From assembly GCA_025642065.1 (NCBI GenBank), contig JAODUP010000564.1:201001-265000 (forward strand): a DNA stretch of 64,000 nucleotides, in the 5' to 3' direction. Shown here piece by piece: positions 22,032 through 56,830 of the stretch. Position numbers and translations under genes: made by a program. Below the pieces are notes generated by a model. That model searched no databases. It was not told the DNA's origin and saw only the letters and a list, made by a program, of their open reading frames with translations. The DNA comes from Paralvinella palmiformis. Its lineage: Eukaryota; Annelida; Polychaeta; Terebellida; Alvinellidae. How positions within the stretch are numbered: position 1 is the first letter of the stretch; every line of letters begins with the position of its first letter.

Positions 22032-22620
22032 CTCTCAACCCCCTCTCTGTTGCTTAGCAATTGATGCGCTTGGTGCTAACTGTAACAGCGCAGGTATATA
22101 TATATAATTATGTAGTTTGTCTGGAGTAAATGGTGCCTTTAGGGGTGGAATTGAGGAATGAACTCAGCCCATGCTTTGAGGGAGTGTTAGACTGAGTGTG
22201 TGTGTGTGAATGGTTTGTTTGTTTAACCTCAACTTTTGTCCTTTAGCCACTGCTATATAGAAGAGGGCAGTGGTAGGAATAAAGTAGGAGTGTCTCGGAT
22301 AAATATTGCTGTTTTTCAGAGCTAGGTGTGTCTTTAACAGTTTAAATGATGCTTCATTGCGCACGTGTTTGCCATTACCGCCGTTATTTTGTTGGCTGTT
22401 CGCCAAACTTTTCATTCCCCACGTCGATTGCTGATATCGTAGTCGATTGTTTTGTGCGGGCCTTTTCCTAACAGATGTGAGGCAATCATTTAATAAAAAG
22501 TCGGAGAGATATTAAACGTGGTCATTATATAAAACGTGCACTTTGAGTTTGAGTTGATCTGATGCTGGATGGCGAAACTAGTTGGAATAGACCGGTAAGT
22601 ACGACAAGAAATTCTGAAAG
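22032..22620. other. Non-coding stretch
   Basis: Short GT run at about 22195-22208; otherwise nothing recognised. An ATG at 22562 leads by chance into the minisatellite to the right. Confidence 0.4.
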
Positions 22621-24722
22621 GGACATTCTGCTACATCATTTATCATTGGAAGTGGCTGTTGTTTTGTGGACGTTCTGCATCATTTATCATTGGAAGTGGC
22701 TGTTGTTTTGTGGACATTCTGCTACATCATTTATCATTGGAAGTGGCTGTTGTTTTGTGGACATTCTGCTACATCATTTATCATTGGAAGTGGCTGTTGT
22801 TTTGTGGACATTCTGCTACATCATTTATCATTGGAAGTGGCTGTTGTTTCGTGGACATTCTGCTACATCATTTATCATTGGAAGTGGCTGTTGTTTTGTG
22901 GACATTCTGCTACATCATTTATCATTGGAAGTGGCTGTTGTTTTGTGGACATTCTGCTACATCATTTATCATTGGAAGTGGCTGTTGTTTTGTGGACGTT
23001 CTGCATCATTTATCATTGGAAGTGGCTGTTGTTTTGTGGACATTCTGCTACATCATTTATCATTGGAAGTGGCTGTTGTTTTGTGGACGTTCTGCATCAT
23101 TTATCATTGGAAGTGGCTGTTGTTTTGTGGACGTTCTGCTACATCATTTATCATTGGAAGTGGCTGTTGTTTTGTGGACATTCTGCTACATCATTTATCA
23201 TTGGAAGTGGCTGTTGTTTCGTGGACATTCTGCTACATCATTTATCATTGGAAGTGGCTGTTGTTTTGTGGACATTCTGCTACATCATTTATCATTGGAA
23301 GTGGCTGTTGTTTTGTGGACATTCTGCTACATATTTATCATTGGAAGTGGCTGTTGTTTTGTGGACATTCTGCTACATCATTTATCATTGGAAGTGGCTG
23401 TTGTTTTGTGGACATTCTGCTACATCATTTATCATTGGAAGTAGCTGTTGTTTTGTGGACATTCTGCTGACATCATTTATCATTGGAAGTGGCTGTTGTT
23501 TTGTGGACATTCTGCACTCATTTATCATTGGAAGTGGCTGTTGTTTCGTGGACATTCTGCTACATCATTTATCATTGGAAGTGGCTGTTGTTTTGTGGAC
23601 GTTCTGCATCATTTATCATTGGAAGTGGCTGTTGTTTTGTGGACATTCTGCTACATCATTTATCATTGGAAGTGGCTGTTGTTTTGTGGACATTCTGCTA
23701 CATCATTTATCATTGGAAGTGGCTGTTGTTTTGTGGACATTCTGCTACATCATTTATCATTGGAAGTGGCTGTTGTTTCGTGGACATTCTGCTACATCAT
23801 TTATCATTGGAAGTGGCTGTTGTTTTGTGGACATTCTGCTTTATCATTGGAAGTGGCTGTTGTTTTGTGGACATTCTGCTACATCATTTATCATTGGAAG
23901 TAGCTATTGTTTTTTGGACATTCTGCTACATCATTTATCATTGGAAGTGGCTGTTGTTTTGTGGACATTCTGCTACATCATTTATCATTGGAAGTGGCTG
24001 TTGTTTTGTGGACATTCTGCTACATCATTTATCATTGGAAGTGGCTGTTGTTTTGTGGACATTCTGCTGCATCATTTATCATTGGAAGTGGCTGTTGTTT
24101 TGTGGACATTCTGCTACATCATTTATCATTGGAAGTGGCTGTTGTTTTGTGGACATTCTGCTACATCATTTATCATTGGAAGTGGCTGTTGTTTTGTGGA
24201 CGTTCTGCATCATTTATCATTGGAAGTGGCTGTTGTTTTGTGGACATTCTGCTACATCATTTATCATTGGAAGTGGCTGTTGTTTTGTGGACATTCTGCT
24301 GCATCATTTATCATTGGAAGTGGCTGTTGTTTTGTGGACATTCTGCTACATCATTTATCATTGGAAGTGGCTGTTGTTTTGTGGACGTTCTGCATCATTT
24401 ATCATTGGAAGTGGCTGTTGTTTTGTGGACATTCTGCTACATCATTTATCATTGGAAGTGGCTGTTGTTTTGTGGACATTCTGCTGCATCATTTATCATT
24501 GGAAGTGGCTGTTGTTTTGTGGACATTCTGCTGCATCATTTATCATTGGAAGTGGCTGTTGTTTTGTGGACATTCTGCTGCATCATTTATCATTGGAAGT
24601 GGCTGTTGTTTTGTGGACATTCTGCTACATCATTTATCATTGGAAGTGGCTGTTGTTTTGTGGACATTCTGCTACATCATTTATCATTGGAAGTGGCTGT
24701 TGTTTTGTGGACGTTCAGCATC
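22621..24722. repeat. 47-bp minisatellite, about 45 copies
   Basis: A 2.1-kb tandem array of a 47-bp unit containing CATCATTTATCATTGGAAGT and GGCTGTTGTTTTGTGGACAT. A 44-bp variant lacks three bases (CTA) and carries G for A in GGACGTTCTGCAT; it recurs at about 22669, 22996, 23086, 23603, 24200 and 24385. Other recurring variants are TTTCGTGG and CTGCTGCATC, so the array has higher-order structure. No unit contains a stop in any forward frame, giving long artefactual frames of 302, 699 and 433 codons. The units contain no ATG. Confidence 0.97.
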
Positions 24723-27133
24723 ATATTTCGGCGATATCTTCATGGAAATTGGCTGTCAGTTTTGAAATCTTGTCTAAAAGTTAGAAAGATGTGCATCCCT
24801 AGTGTTGGTAAATGGTACTGTGTTGTTTTTACGGGTATGAAGTGGAACAATGATTACAAGTGTATGTGACGGGTGACTGGATACCTGTTGTTGAGTACTC
24901 CTTTATAGCAAATAATGGTAGGTATAGTTGAGGATACAGAACAGATGAGGAGGTGATGTTTAATAATGACATTATGTCTGGCAAAGAAAATTGAGGAGAA
25001 TGGCATGAGGACATTTTTATTTCGAAATGGCTCTCGTTGGTAATTGTGTTTTGTTGAAATGTGCATTGTTATTGTTTTGAGTAATGTTGATGATTAATTT
25101 TTTCAATTGTCTCAGTTGATGTTATTTTGGAGAAATGTATTTTTTTAAAGATTGAGACTTTAATTGTTTGTTGGGATATTAATATTGCTGTTGGCATTAT
25201 AATTGAACAGTCATTTTTTCATCCTTTATTTGAGTTAGCACTCAGGGATAGATCAGTATCCGGATCAGTCTATTTAGCTCTAGATCATTATATTTCTCAG
25301 GACACTCTGAGATGTGGAGATCAGTATCTGGGTCAGTCCAACCTCATATTTAGATTACAATTTTTGGAAGAGGCATATCATGTGTGAGGGAACGGGTTTC
25401 TCTTTGAGCGGGGTATATTTTCATACTGCCATGTGAGCTGATCAAAATACACCAATACGATCCTAAACAACAACCACAACAAAAATGATGAAACAGCACA
25501 CACACATACACACACATGTGACAAATAGGTTATTCATTGTACAGTTAACTATTGATCATTTAAATGACATTAATTAAAATCATTCTCTAACTGGGCCTAA
25601 GTCTATACGAGTTTTTTGTGGGTGATATAGTTTACATATTGTTTTGTGACCTTATAGCATAGGATACATGTGTCAGCGGAGTACATTGAGAGAACATCAT
25701 TAGTCCAGCTGGTTGTACACACAGCACCGTACACGTCCAGGTCAGATGGGACATGATGACAATTTAATTTCAATTTTCATCAGCGTTCAGGCGACTCATG
25801 TTTTTCAATTCAATTCAAATCAGCATTCATAATACATAATTTTAATACACAGAATGTTGAAAAGGAGGATTCTCGAAGCAATGCTTATATAATGCATCAC
25901 CCCTTAACAAATTTTAAAATATAATGATGTGGATTAGTCAATAGACGTATTGATGAATGCTGTTCATTATGTAAAAGATGAATGCCGTTCATTATATAAG
26001 GCATTATAAGAATTAATACAATAGTGGTTGTTATTGATGTTAAGCCAGATGTTATAGCATATTTTCATTATAGTTAACTAACCCGCCAGTTGGTGTTTGT
26101 CAATATTATTTCTATTAAATCGTTATCTTATTCTGATTTCAGAATTTTTTCTGCCGTCGTTGTTCATGTTTTAATATAAACCGTGTGACTAGAATATCTG
26201 TTGTCTTCTGCATCACACAGCATTATCACCACAGAGATGATCTTATCATCATCTTTGTGTGTTGGGGTCATATGTTATAAGAACGCCACTAGTTCGTTGT
26301 TATTATAAGTCGGGCTATATATGCAAACACTCATGTGTACATGCTACACTCTGACATGGTGTTGACTGTGTAAGTTATTTTCTTGACAGGCCATGATGAG
26401 ACATTAGATGTGTGTGTGTGAAATGTTTATGGCAATGATTGTTTTTGTCACATATAGTAAAGTGGATCCACCACATTGTAAAAAATTAAATATTTGGGCT
26501 AATATTTCTAGTGCATTTATTTTATGTTTAATTTTTCCTTTAGGGGATAGGTTATTGTTGTACTTATTTATAGGCACAGTCTTATTGAAGGACCTGAACT
26601 GTAACTATAAAGAGACCATTATTCCACTTTGAAACACCTCATTATTGATATTACACACCAGAAACGAAATTCACAGTTTTAGTATTGTAGACTCTGATAA
26701 TGTTTTATATTTTTGGCCATCTTACTGTCAATATTTCATGGTGTCTTATCATCATTATTGTGTTGGATGCCTCTTTTCAGTGTCTTTTCTGCTGTGTTCA
26801 TTAAGTTCTTTGTGGAGTTTAATGTTTGTGTCTACATTGGTACATCTGAATGGTGGCCATTTTTTATTTGTGTCAGAATTATTCCAATTTTTAATCGTTC
26901 ATTTGACATTTCTCTTGTCCTATCCTAAATGTTGGCAGGTTTTAATTGTTTTGTTCAGATTTATGGTGTAGAAATATTTGCTGTCTCACTTTGTTTTGAG
27001 TTCTGCATTTGGTATCAACATGAATGGGGAGAGCCCTATGCCAGATGTGCATGTGTGCACACACACACACACACACATTCAAAAAACATATTTGCTGGGA
27101 CCATTCCTTTTATTTATAATTACTGTTTGCTGT
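24723..27133. other. Non-coding stretch upstream of MGAT5
   Basis: Contains an (AC)n run at about 25497-25516 and another at 27057-27076. Short frames at 26408-26632 and 26645-26971 are T-rich and hydrophobic without a known domain. It may be intergenic or lie in a 5' untranslated intron of MGAT5. Confidence 0.4.
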
Positions 27134-27349
27134 GTGCAAAATAGTGAAGACAATAGAAATATGCAAACAAGTAAAGATAATAGAAAAGTGTAAAGAAGTG
27201 AACATAATAGAAAAGTGTAAACAAGTGAAGATAGTAGAAATGTGTAAACAAGTAAAGATAATATAAATGTGTAAACAAGTGAAGATAAGAGAAATGTGTA
27301 AACAAGTAAAGATAATATAAAAGTGTAAACAAGTGAAGATAATAGAAAT
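27134..27349. repeat. 27-bp minisatellite, 8 copies
   Basis: Units begin at 27134, 27161, 27188, 27215, 27242, 27269, 27296 and 27323 and contain GTGTAAACAAGTGAAGAT. Later units alternate between GTGAAGATAA and GTAAAGATAA forms, suggesting a 54-bp duplicated pair. Confidence 0.95.
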
Positions 27350-28607
27350 GTTCACAGGTGAACCTAATAAATTATTCGATTTATATGAACAAAAATATAG
27401 CTACTGCATAACTTCTAACAGGGACACATTGTACACTAGTACTACTAGTGCTAGGGATCTTTTTAGTTAGCCAATTTGGCAAGAACCGTAAAAATGTTTG
27501 GCCAAAATTATCCAAATTCTAGTTAGCTAAATTTAGTTAAAAACATCAATTTTCTCTGGTGGCTGACACTCAAAAAGTGGAATAGAGACAGTTCTCCGAT
27601 TGATTGTTGTCATAGGAAAAGTGTATAATTGACATGAGGCTCCTTTGTTGGTGTTCTCATTCTGGTTTTGTTTTCATGATGACATTCTCTCATTATGCAC
27701 AAATGAACGGTAGATCCTGACTGAAATTTGGGTCTCTGTTGTGACTGATTATATTGTTTAAATTATGCCAGTTAACAGTCGGAGATAGTGCAGCTTTCTT
27801 TCTGTGTAAGTATGATGCCTGCCGAGATTGCTTTCACGTTACTTGGTGATGTGTATAATTGTTATATTTGTTTGTGTATGCAAGACAATAAATTGATATT
27901 TTGGTGCCCATAACAGAAGGTTTCCAAGCGTCATTCGACTAAACCTGGTGTATATGTTTGATATCTTAGCTCCCTTAAATTTGCCCATAACACTGTCAGA
28001 ATACTGATGTGCACATTCATAGATGCGTGTGCACACACACACATGCAACGTTAGGAGCATTTTAGGATTGAGATTTTACACTGGTGACTTTTTTACTTTT
28101 GCTCTTATTGGCTGAATGCCAAAGAATCTCGGCTTTGTATCCAGTTAGTCACTATGCTCCATAATAGTTTCATTAGCAAACATTTGTGGAGTCTTCCTGT
28201 GATCACACATTATCGATGGCAATTACTACACTTGGTCCATATGAAGTACATGAAGAGACCAAAATTTATGTTACTGATTCATGGAGAAAATGCTTGTTTC
28301 AGTCACAATTGTGGAACTAGTTATCTTGAAAAATCATGAAGACATTGAAGATAATGAACAAAAGTGTTATGTTAGACGTAGCTTTACTTTTTGGATGTTT
28401 AACATTTTTGGCAAATCAGTTATTTGTCCAAAAATCGTTGTGGCCGATGTGGCAAATGGATAGCGTAAGTGTAGCTCGTTCTTTAGCAATGAAAGTGCAG
28501 ATGCTTGCAGTATGTATACTTACTGTACTTAGTACAAAAGTTCCTAATTGTTTAGTTTACTAAACCAATTTGATAATAAAAACACTGTATTTATGTTTGT
28601 TTTACAG
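27350..28607. other. Non-coding stretch, 5' flank or 5' UTR intron of MGAT5
   Basis: No gene recognised. The last bases (TTATGTTTGTTTTACAG at 28591-28607) form a good 3' splice site, so at least part of this is an intron and an upstream non-coding exon should exist. Confidence 0.5.
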
Positions 28608-50976
<22,369 letters not shown>

Positions 50977-50990
<14 letters not shown>

Positions 50991-51367
50991 GTAAGTGTTT
51001 TTGGTCAACATTGGGTAATGAACAGCTAGCTGGGTAAGTGTTCTCAGTCAACATTGGGTAATAAACAGCTAGCTGGGTAAGTGTTCTCAGTCAACATTGG
51101 GTAATAAACAGCTAGCTGGGTAAGTGTTTTTGGTCAACATTGGGTAATGAACAGCTAGCTGGGTAAGTGTTCTCAGTCAACATTGGGTAATAAACAGCTA
51201 GGTGGGTAAGTGTTCTCAGTCAACATTGGGTAATGAACAGCTAGCTGGGTAAGTGTTCTCAGTCAACATTGGGTAATAAACAGCTAGGTGGGTAAGTGTT
51301 CTCAGTCAACATTGGGTAATGAACAGCTGGCTGGGTGAGTAAATGTTCTCAGTCAACATTGGATAAT
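50977..51367 (+). repeat. 43-bp minisatellite carrying nine copies of the exon 8 splice donor
   Basis: Units start at 50977, 51020, 51063, 51106, 51149, 51192, 51235, 51278 and 51321 (the last is 47 bp). Each contains RAACAGCTRGSTGG|GTAAGTGT (GTGAGT in copy 9) and TCAACATTGGGTAAT. The first unit overlaps the last 14 coding bases of exon 8. Confidence 0.97.
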
Positions 51368-52689
51368 TATCTAGAATTCAGATGCTGATATTGGATGCTC
51401 AGTTTGAAACAGATAATTGAATGTTCAATAAATCATAATGGTAAATAAAGGGATTATGTGGCAAATTAATTAACTGGATATTTTCTGTGTCACATTTCCT
51501 TAGAATAGACCATTTCCATGACACATACACAGTCCACATCTACTATGGTTTGCGGGTCAGTGAAGCCATGTAGTAGCATGGAACAAGAAGTGTAATTTAC
51601 TAATTCTTTGTAAATTTACGTTTTGGGGGATTCACAGAACTAAATTGATCTTGTAGCAGTTTCATTTTTATTAAATATAGTGTAGAATTATTTTTACTAA
51701 TAGATAACCCCAAACGCGACCCCAAAGGACGTTCGCTAGATGGTGCAGTTGTCGTGGAAATTGTCTATTATTGAGCTTTATTATCTTTGATTATCTAGAA
51801 TGCAATTTTTCTATCTGGTTGAAATATTTTCACGGAACAAAGAGAAATGTCTTTTGTAAATCACTCTCATTGTTCAATCTGTAAATGTAAGGATATAGTT
51901 ATTTTTGCTACTGTCATATTTCTTTGTAATCTCAACAAGGTAGATATTTTGGTGGTAAATATTTTTTGAAATAATGTGGAACAAATATTTTATTTTAATA
52001 ATTATTTATTAATTATAAATAGATTTCTTGCTACTAATAATACACAAAGGTATGAAGTAAACAGAATATTGCTTAATGATCTAAACTTTAATTTTTTAAG
52101 GTTCTACATCTGATGATAGAGTTTGGGATAAAATGCCTTTTTCTATGCTGTAATGGTGTCATGATACTAGCATGTAGTAATAATAATGTTGTTACTGTAG
52201 TACATTTCAGGGTATAACACGCAAGTCTTGTCCCAGTCAAAACCCCATATTTCCTGATCTGGTATTTTCTGACATTACTGGCCTCAAATTGATGAAGCGA
52301 ATGGCATGGTACAAAGTCGTGGAGTCCAGAAAGCGGTAAACGTGGTGTAGTGTTTGGCATTTTATCATGTACATGGCCACTGCGCTGTATAGTGATCGAC
52401 ATTTTGTTTTGTACATTGAAAGTTGCTGTTTTATTTCTAAATAGGCTAATAGTACACTGAATGAATGATGACAGGTTGTTGTGTACACAAGGATGCAGAG
52501 TGTAATGACTGACATGTTTTAATGTATACAAGTCTGGGGTGTACTGTCTTTAAGATGCTATGGTGTACACTAATGGTAGACACGTTTTTGTGTACAAATA
52601 TTGTGACCAACGTGTTTGTATTACACAAGGTTGGAGAATATTTCTTGAATACATTTGCATACATGAGCATTTATATATGTGACTTGGTT
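51368..52689 (+). other. MGAT5 intron 8, first part
   Basis: No further MGAT5 exon is found from here to the window end, so intron 8 exceeds 13 kb. 52330-52640 has loosely repeated TGTACAC/GTGTAC and GACATGTTTT themes but no clear unit. Nothing else is recognised. Confidence 0.5.
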
Positions 52690-52690
52690 T

Positions 52691-52696
<6 letters not shown>

Positions 52697-52739
<43 letters not shown>
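52697..52739. repeat. (AT)n microsatellite
   Basis: About 21 AT units. Confidence 0.95.
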
Positions 52740-52743
<4 letters not shown>

Positions 52744-53639
52744 CATAAGAATAGCTTGTCAGCTATAATGACATAGACTGCTCCTGTTAATTAGCATATA
52801 GCACACTGGTGTGTAGAGCATCAAGTTTTTGAAATTAAATTTCATTGCTACCTTTGTTTGGGGATATTTCATCTACCAATACAAGTCTTTGGCTTGGTCA
52901 TTCATTTTACGATGCAATAGCCTTTTGGCCAGATCTGCTGACTAAGACCACTGCAGAGACAAAACATAACACTGAACCAGTCCACCAAATATGATGTCGG
53001 TACTGACGAAGCGTGATAACTGCATAAAATTTGGAGTGTTAATGTACTAATCCGCAATGTTGCTGCTTCTTGTGACAAATACTGGCACCGGCTGTTTGTT
53101 AACGAACACATTCTCCTTGATGTAGTGTTGTGTTTACTGAACTGTTGCTGTTTTGTCGTTACACGTTCTTCTTTCATGCATTTCATTTTTCGCGAGTGAA
53201 CTCGCACTGAGCATTAGTTAGTTAACACAGAACTGTTTTTTGCTTGTGAAATCAGTGTTTTCTGCACACAGCATTCAATCTGCATCTAGAGTACGTCCTC
53301 CATCACACTAGGCACTGTTTGTTCCCAACACTTGGTTCACTTCTATCTCTATAATTCATCTTTTCTCTTCACTTTTTCTATCTCGGTTACAAGCAGATTT
53401 GATGCAGGGTGTGTTAGAGAGATCTCAGATAGAGAGAGAGAGAGAGAGAGAGAGATTCATTCAAACTTGACTTTTAGTTATAATCTCCAATGAGACAGAG
53501 TGTGATTTTTGTAGCTTCTCTATCGTCATCATTAACATACTTAATGAGATTTGATTGAAGGTATCTGACATTACACTGGTGGATGAAATCTTTCACCAAT
53601 ACATTGTTATTGTCTTCTGCCAGATGCCCATTTCCAGCC
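52740..53639. other. Intronic non-coding stretch
   Basis: Includes (AG)n at 53427-53454. No gene recognised. Confidence 0.4.
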
Positions 53640-54015
53640 CAGTAGACTGAGTCAGATGCTCATCTCTGACTCAGTAGACTGAGAGAGATAATCGTCTACA
53701 GTCAAGCAGATTAAGCTTGGTACTCATGGGCCTGTGGACTGAGCCAAATACTTGTGGCCCTGTGGACTTAGCCAAATACCCGTGGCCCTGTGAATTGAGC
53801 CAGATACTTGTAGCCCTGTGGATTGAGCCAGATATGCATAACCCTGTGGATTGAGCCAGATAGTCAGCTACAACTGAGTGAACTCGGCCAGATATTCATC
53901 TACATCCAAGTGGACTGGACAATATATTCATGACCATGGGGATTTGAGCAATATACTCATGACCATGGAGACTGAGCCAGATACTCACAGCCATGGGGAC
54001 TTGGGCCAGATACTC
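53640..54015. repeat. Degenerate ~30-bp tandem repeat
   Basis: About twelve diverged units with the core GACTGAGCCAGATACTCATG; units vary at GTGGCCCTGTG/GACCATGGG. Older and less uniform than the other minisatellites here. Confidence 0.75.
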
Positions 54016-54261
54016 ATCTGTAGCTGAGGGTGGATGGAATCATGTAATAAGCAATCTGCATCGTTTCTCATCATGTAACATTTACCAGTTTAAGTAATGC
54101 GACTCGTTCATTGGCTTGATTCTTGTCAGATGCTAGCCTAGAATACAGCCTTGATAAATGTTTAAAACTGATCAGACAATAATCATCCCAATTAGGTGTG
54201 GACCTGATTATTGTGCTTGTGTGAATTCTTCAAGAGAACTAGAAATAAAATTAGCATCAAT

Positions 54262-54372
54262 AATGATGATTGATGTTTTACGGCTTGTTCACAAGGTAGA
54301 CTAAATGGGCCGAGCGACCTCCAAAGGTAATGAGGTGAAGTCAAAGATGAAACCAACCTTCAGATATGTCAA
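54262..54372 (-). repeat. tRNA-derived SINE, family A, copy 7 (partial)
   Basis: Contains GATGATTGATGTTTTACGGC, CTAAATGGGCCGAGCGACCT, CCAAAGGTAATGAGGTGAAG and CAGATATGTCAATG, then stops before the tRNA head. Confidence 0.8.
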
Positions 54373-54463
54373 TGTCTAGGCCTCTAATATAAGACCTGAT
54401 CGGGTGAGGTAGGGTCATCACATCAGTTTATTTTCCCACATGGAGTTGGTTTCAAGTAGTTTT

Positions 54464-54494
<31 letters not shown>

Positions 54495-54500
54495 GCAGCA
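54464..54500. repeat. (ATC)n microsatellite
   Basis: About ten ATC units followed by AGC units. Confidence 0.9.
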
Positions 54501-55002
54501 GCTAACATAGATGAGGTCCATATCTAGACCATGTTTTATGTTTAGTCGTAGACTTTCTGAGAAATATCAACTGTAGTTTAAAATCCAATAGAGTGATCCC
54601 GTTATGACAGCGACACCAAGTGGTAAAAAGGTCTGAAGCTCGATGTTAGCTTAGAAAGATGCCACTGCTTATGGGGAATCTCGGATTATACAAGGAAAAT
54701 CGCACGTTTTCTCAACAACGAAAGCAAATGGACGCTTTCTTCTGTTCAATCCTAGAGCTAACTGTGTTTAATTTGTTATCTCACAAAAGTAAGAAAAGTG
54801 TTGTATTTCCCCTACATTTACATTCAACATTCAAATTTAAATATGTGCAACGTATCAGCCAGCTCATTTACATATAGCTGTTAGTTAGTTAGTTCAAGAG
54901 TATAATCTCTCCAAACCTCCTTTTTTATTATTTAAACATGATTTATTTTCAGAGGATTTACAACGCCATACAGCAACAAATGTATCTCCTCTTATTCATA
55001 CA

Positions 55003-55693
55003 TCATTTATTCACCCCACCCCCTCCCACTGGAAGTAATTGGTATTCAAAACTTGTCATCCTCCTTAACGAGACAATGTAATTCTGAACAATAGTGTCAA
55101 ATAGTGCTCTGTTTGTGGCACCATCCAGCGGGTCATCTCCACGTAACAATATATTAATTAGTGTTTCTTTGGCTCTTCGTGTTTGTAGGTGATGGATGTC
55201 CGGCAGGATGTCTCCAACAAAGATACTTAACAACTGCATGAGGTTTTTACGGGACGCTTGATATGTGGGACACTCCAAGAAAAATTGAACTACATCTTCG
55301 TGTCTGTGATTGCAAGAAGGACATGCAGTATCATGTATGTAATTATTTTTCCATCTATGCTGGTCCTTCTCCTGAACCGTAAGAGAAGAGTCGGTTTGGC
55401 TTTGGGAAGAGATCTCGCTTCAAGACTTCTTTGAAAGCATTATGGGATGTATAATCGCGTAGATTAGGCATGAGACTATTCCATAATGTCGTTGAGGATG
55501 GCAGAAATGATTTCCTGTATGTCTCAGTACTTATTCGGAACAATTTCAGTTTGCTATAATTTCGAAGCTCATATTGTCTGACAGATCTTTCAAGGTGAAG
55601 CAGGTCATTGACATATGGAGGACATGCTTCACAAATGATCTTGTGCAACTGGCAAAGTTTAAGATATTTACGATGGATTTTAGGGGTGGCCAC
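55003..55693 (-). pseudogene. LINE ORF2 C-terminus with zinc-binding motif
   Basis: From 55693: KIHRKYLKLCQLHKIICEAC, RISTETYRKSFLPSSTTLWN, SLMPNLRDYTSHNAFKEVLK, the usual RT tail (..SF.P.....WN.LP......S...FK..L). After a stop at 55355, another frame has CPSCNHRHEDVVQFFLECP (about 55340-55265) and TYQASRKNLMQLLS, a CxxC...HxxxxFxxxCP finger. Ends KTSFEYQLLPVGGG-like with a stop at 55003, next to the 3' untranslated end. Confidence 0.8.
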
Positions 55694-55956
55694 GAAAGCT
55701 CTTGCATAAGTGCTGTATGACTTGTGTCCTTATAGGCACCTGTGCATGCTAATGCAGCACTCCTCTGTGCTTTTTACAAATAGTTTGAGACATAGAGTGG
55801 GCAATTATCATAAATCGTGCGTCCGTATTCCAGGACTGGTCTAATTAGGGTTTTGTATATATTTTCCTTCACAGTTCTTAGAATAATACGACTACACCTA
55901 ACCAAAGTATTTAAGCTAGGAGCAGCTTTTAATACTCTGTCTCGAATATGACTCTC

Positions 55957-56830
55957 TCAGTAGCATTTCTCGGTGAATATCATACGAAGGTGGCTGTGTG
56001 TTTTTACACGCTTTATTTCAGTGCCATCGAGCTGGAGTTTGGTATAATTGATCCTTGCTGGTTTCCTGGTAACAATTAATTGTTTTGATTTGACAAGACT
56101 AAATTTAACAGTCCATTGCTTAGACCAAGCATTAAGCATTTCCAGATCATTATTCATGATTCTGGTGTCCTCTAAGGGGTTGGTCACAACTCCCATAAGG
56201 ATGGTATCGTCCGCACACAAATATATATCTGATCTTATATCATATATTATATAATTTATATAAATTAGGAACAATAATGGACCAAGTATTGATCCCTGAG
56301 GGACCCCAGCTTCAATTATGATCCAATCAGAACTTCTGCCATTGATGATGACTCTCTGTTTTCTTTTTGATAGATAATCAGACAGCCAATCAATGAGTCT
56401 GCCACAAACACCGAGAGTTCTCAGTTTATGAAGAAGTCCAATGTGCCACACCCTGTCAAAAGCTTTTGATATATCTAAAAAGCTATGTTTACATCACACC
56501 CATGTTCGAGAGCATTATAAAAATTTGGGTGTGTTACTGTGAGGAGCTGATTCATGGCGGAGTCCTTGGGCTTAAACCCTGAATTACGCCATGTTAAAAG
56601 CGTATGTTTTTCACAAATGTCATATAATCTTTTAAAAACAACTTTCTCTTGAAGCTTGCCGACAATAAAGAGTAGTGATATGGGTCTGTAGTTACTCACA
56701 GTATGACGTTCCACTTTTTTAACACAGGAGTAACGTTGGCTTCTTTCCATACTTGTGGAACTTTGCCAGTTTCAAATGACAAGTTAAAAATCTTACTAAT
56801 AGTTCCTCCAATGGCTACACCAGTACTTTT
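55957..56830 (-). pseudogene. LINE ORF2 reverse transcriptase core, broken
   Basis: Readable RT blocks: NYRPISLLFIVGKLQEKVVF (56750-56600), FLDISKAFDRVWHIGLLHKL (about 56480-56410, spanning a frame change), GVPQGSILGPLLFLIYIN (about 56310-56255) and the catalytic box YLCADDTILM (about 56225-56195). The first catalytic Asp (in DISKAFD) and the ADD pair are kept. C instead of Y before ADD is seen in some LINE clades or is a mutation. Stops fill 56830-56760 and 56610-56480, so no enzyme can be made. Confidence 0.88.

Noticed and set aside
22666..24765. 699-codon open frame across the 47-bp array as a Cys/Trp-rich membrane protein
   Set aside because: It arises from the repeat unit having no stops in any forward frame; three frames are equally open, the unit has no ATG, and the listed start is GTG.
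26408..26971. Small membrane proteins upstream of MGAT5
   Set aside because: Hydrophobicity follows from T-rich DNA; frames overlap each other and show no conserved motif.
27110..27355. - strand frame with nine-residue FTCLHISI-type repeat
   Set aside because: 27-bp minisatellite artefact with no flanking coding signal.
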